Shown piece by piece: positions 4,960 to 5,413 of a DNA stretch of 5,413 nt. The translations under genes were made by a program, and so were the position numbers. The notes below the pieces were generated by a model, which was not told where the DNA came from, ran no database searches, and saw nothing but the letters and a program-made list of their open reading frames with translations. Source of the DNA: Microcaldota archaeon (GTDB taxonomy: Archaea; Micrarchaeota; Micrarchaeia; Anstonellales; Bilamarchaeaceae); the NCBI GenBank assembly GCA_013425425.1, contig JACCLJ010000121.1:1-5413 (forward strand). Direction: 5' to 3'. Numbering within the stretch: position 1 is the stretch's first letter; every line of letters starts with the position of its first letter.

Positions 4960-5413
4960 CTATTTCAATTTCCAGTATTTCTTGTTTTTCACGAACGCCT
5001 TCTGCGCTTCCATGATGTCAAGATAGAAGGCGCTCTCGTCGCGGTGCAGCTTTTTCAGGATTCTCGCGGCAGTTGAAGGGCCTATGCCGTACACCGACAA
5101 TGCGATAAGCGCGCGCACCCCATATGAGCGTATCAGGCCTGCTGCATATTCCTTTTCCTCTTTTGTTCCGCTTTCAGGCGCAAGCGAAGCCATGCCGCAT
5201 CTTGCGCATTTCAGGTCCGAATCCTTTGCAGTCGCCAGATAGATGAACCTCGTCGCACCGCAACTGACGCATGCCATGCCCAGCGTTTTGGAGAGAACGT
5301 GCTCCTTGAGCGCAAGGATCATCCGCTCCCTGGGCTCGAAGCCGCCCACCGCCTCCCCGCCGCTTGCGCGCGCTATCCCTATCTCCGCAAAGAAGCTTGG
5401 CGCAGTGCGCACT
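4960..5413 (-). CDS. lhr: Lhr-type ATP-dependent helicase, C-terminal part (5' end outside window)
   Basis: The frame enters from the right edge and ends at TAG (4962-4960); about 150 C-terminal residues are visible. Lhr proteins are superfamily 2 3'-5' DNA helicases linked to repair and recombination. The visible part shows the usual end of the archaeal family: a helical segment with RERMILALKEHVL, a zinc ribbon C48-x2-C51 ... C69-x2-C72, a helix-hairpin-helix-like stretch with YGIGPSTAARIL (about 108-119), and a closing helix AFYLDIMEAQKAFVKNKKYW, matching the family ending of the type EAERxYxRTRxFW. Residue numbers count from the GTG codon at the window edge, which is probably internal, not a start. 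The helicase motor domains lie outside the window, so the motifs that would prove the assignment cannot be seen. It is convergent with the zinc-finger gene, 32 bases apart. Confidence 0.8.
   Translation of the reverse strand, partial: VRTAPSFFAEIGIARASGGEAVGGFEPRERMILALKEHVLSKTLGMACVSCGATRFIYLATAKDSDLKCARCGMASLAPESGTKEEKEYAAGLIRSYGVRALIALSVYGIGPSTAARILKKLHRDESAFYLDIMEAQKAFVKNKKYWKLK

Noticed and set aside
1..5413. Defence system, mobile element or CRISPR array
   Set aside because: No repeats with regular spacing, no transposase, integrase, nuclease or toxin-like frame, and no terminal inverted repeats around gene-sized units were seen. All five larger genes read as ordinary archaeal functions or recognisable families.

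Overview
This window looks like part of a compact archaeal chromosome, most likely from a DPANN-type lineage such as Micrarchaeota or a relative. The grounds are an archaeal-type valyl-tRNA synthetase, a form III-like RuBisCO, a small secreted protein with an archaeal class III (pilin-like) signal peptide, the C-terminal end of an archaeal Lhr-type helicase, AT-rich TATA-like boxes upstream of genes, Shine-Dalgarno sites reading GGAGG or GGTGAT, and short intergenic gaps. The phylum is inferred from gene content and style; no marker here proves it.

Layout from left to right. Positions 2-121 hold the last 39 codons of an unrecognised plus-strand gene. A 162-base gap (122-283) carries a 10-bp inverted repeat and a probable promoter. 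valS follows (284-2644, plus). It runs tail to tail, one base apart, into a minus-strand pilin-like gene (2646-3140). A 70-base divergent gap (3141-3210) has a single palindromic TATA-like box almost exactly in the middle. It separates the pilin-like gene from rbcL (3211-4617, plus). A 112-base leader region (4618-4729) with a small hairpin precedes a 65-residue, eight-cysteine zinc-finger gene (4730-4927, plus). After a 32-base gap with a T-run terminator comes the minus-strand 3' end of an Lhr helicase gene (4960 to the right edge).

The genes do not form one pathway. valS serves translation and lhr serves DNA repair or recombination. rbcL, in archaea of this type, normally acts in the AMP (nucleoside monophosphate) salvage pathway, turning ribulose-1,5-bisphosphate plus CO2 into two 3-phosphoglycerates. 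Its usual partners, AMP phosphorylase and ribose-1,5-bisphosphate isomerase, are not in this window. The pilin-like protein would be exported and processed by a class III signal peptidase.

I see no CRISPR array, transposase, integrase, tRNA, rRNA or defence system. The items most worth a second look are the RuBisCO with substitutions at several usually conserved non-catalytic active-site positions, the FYVE/RING-like mini zinc protein, the symmetrical divergent promoter, and the inverted repeat upstream of valS.
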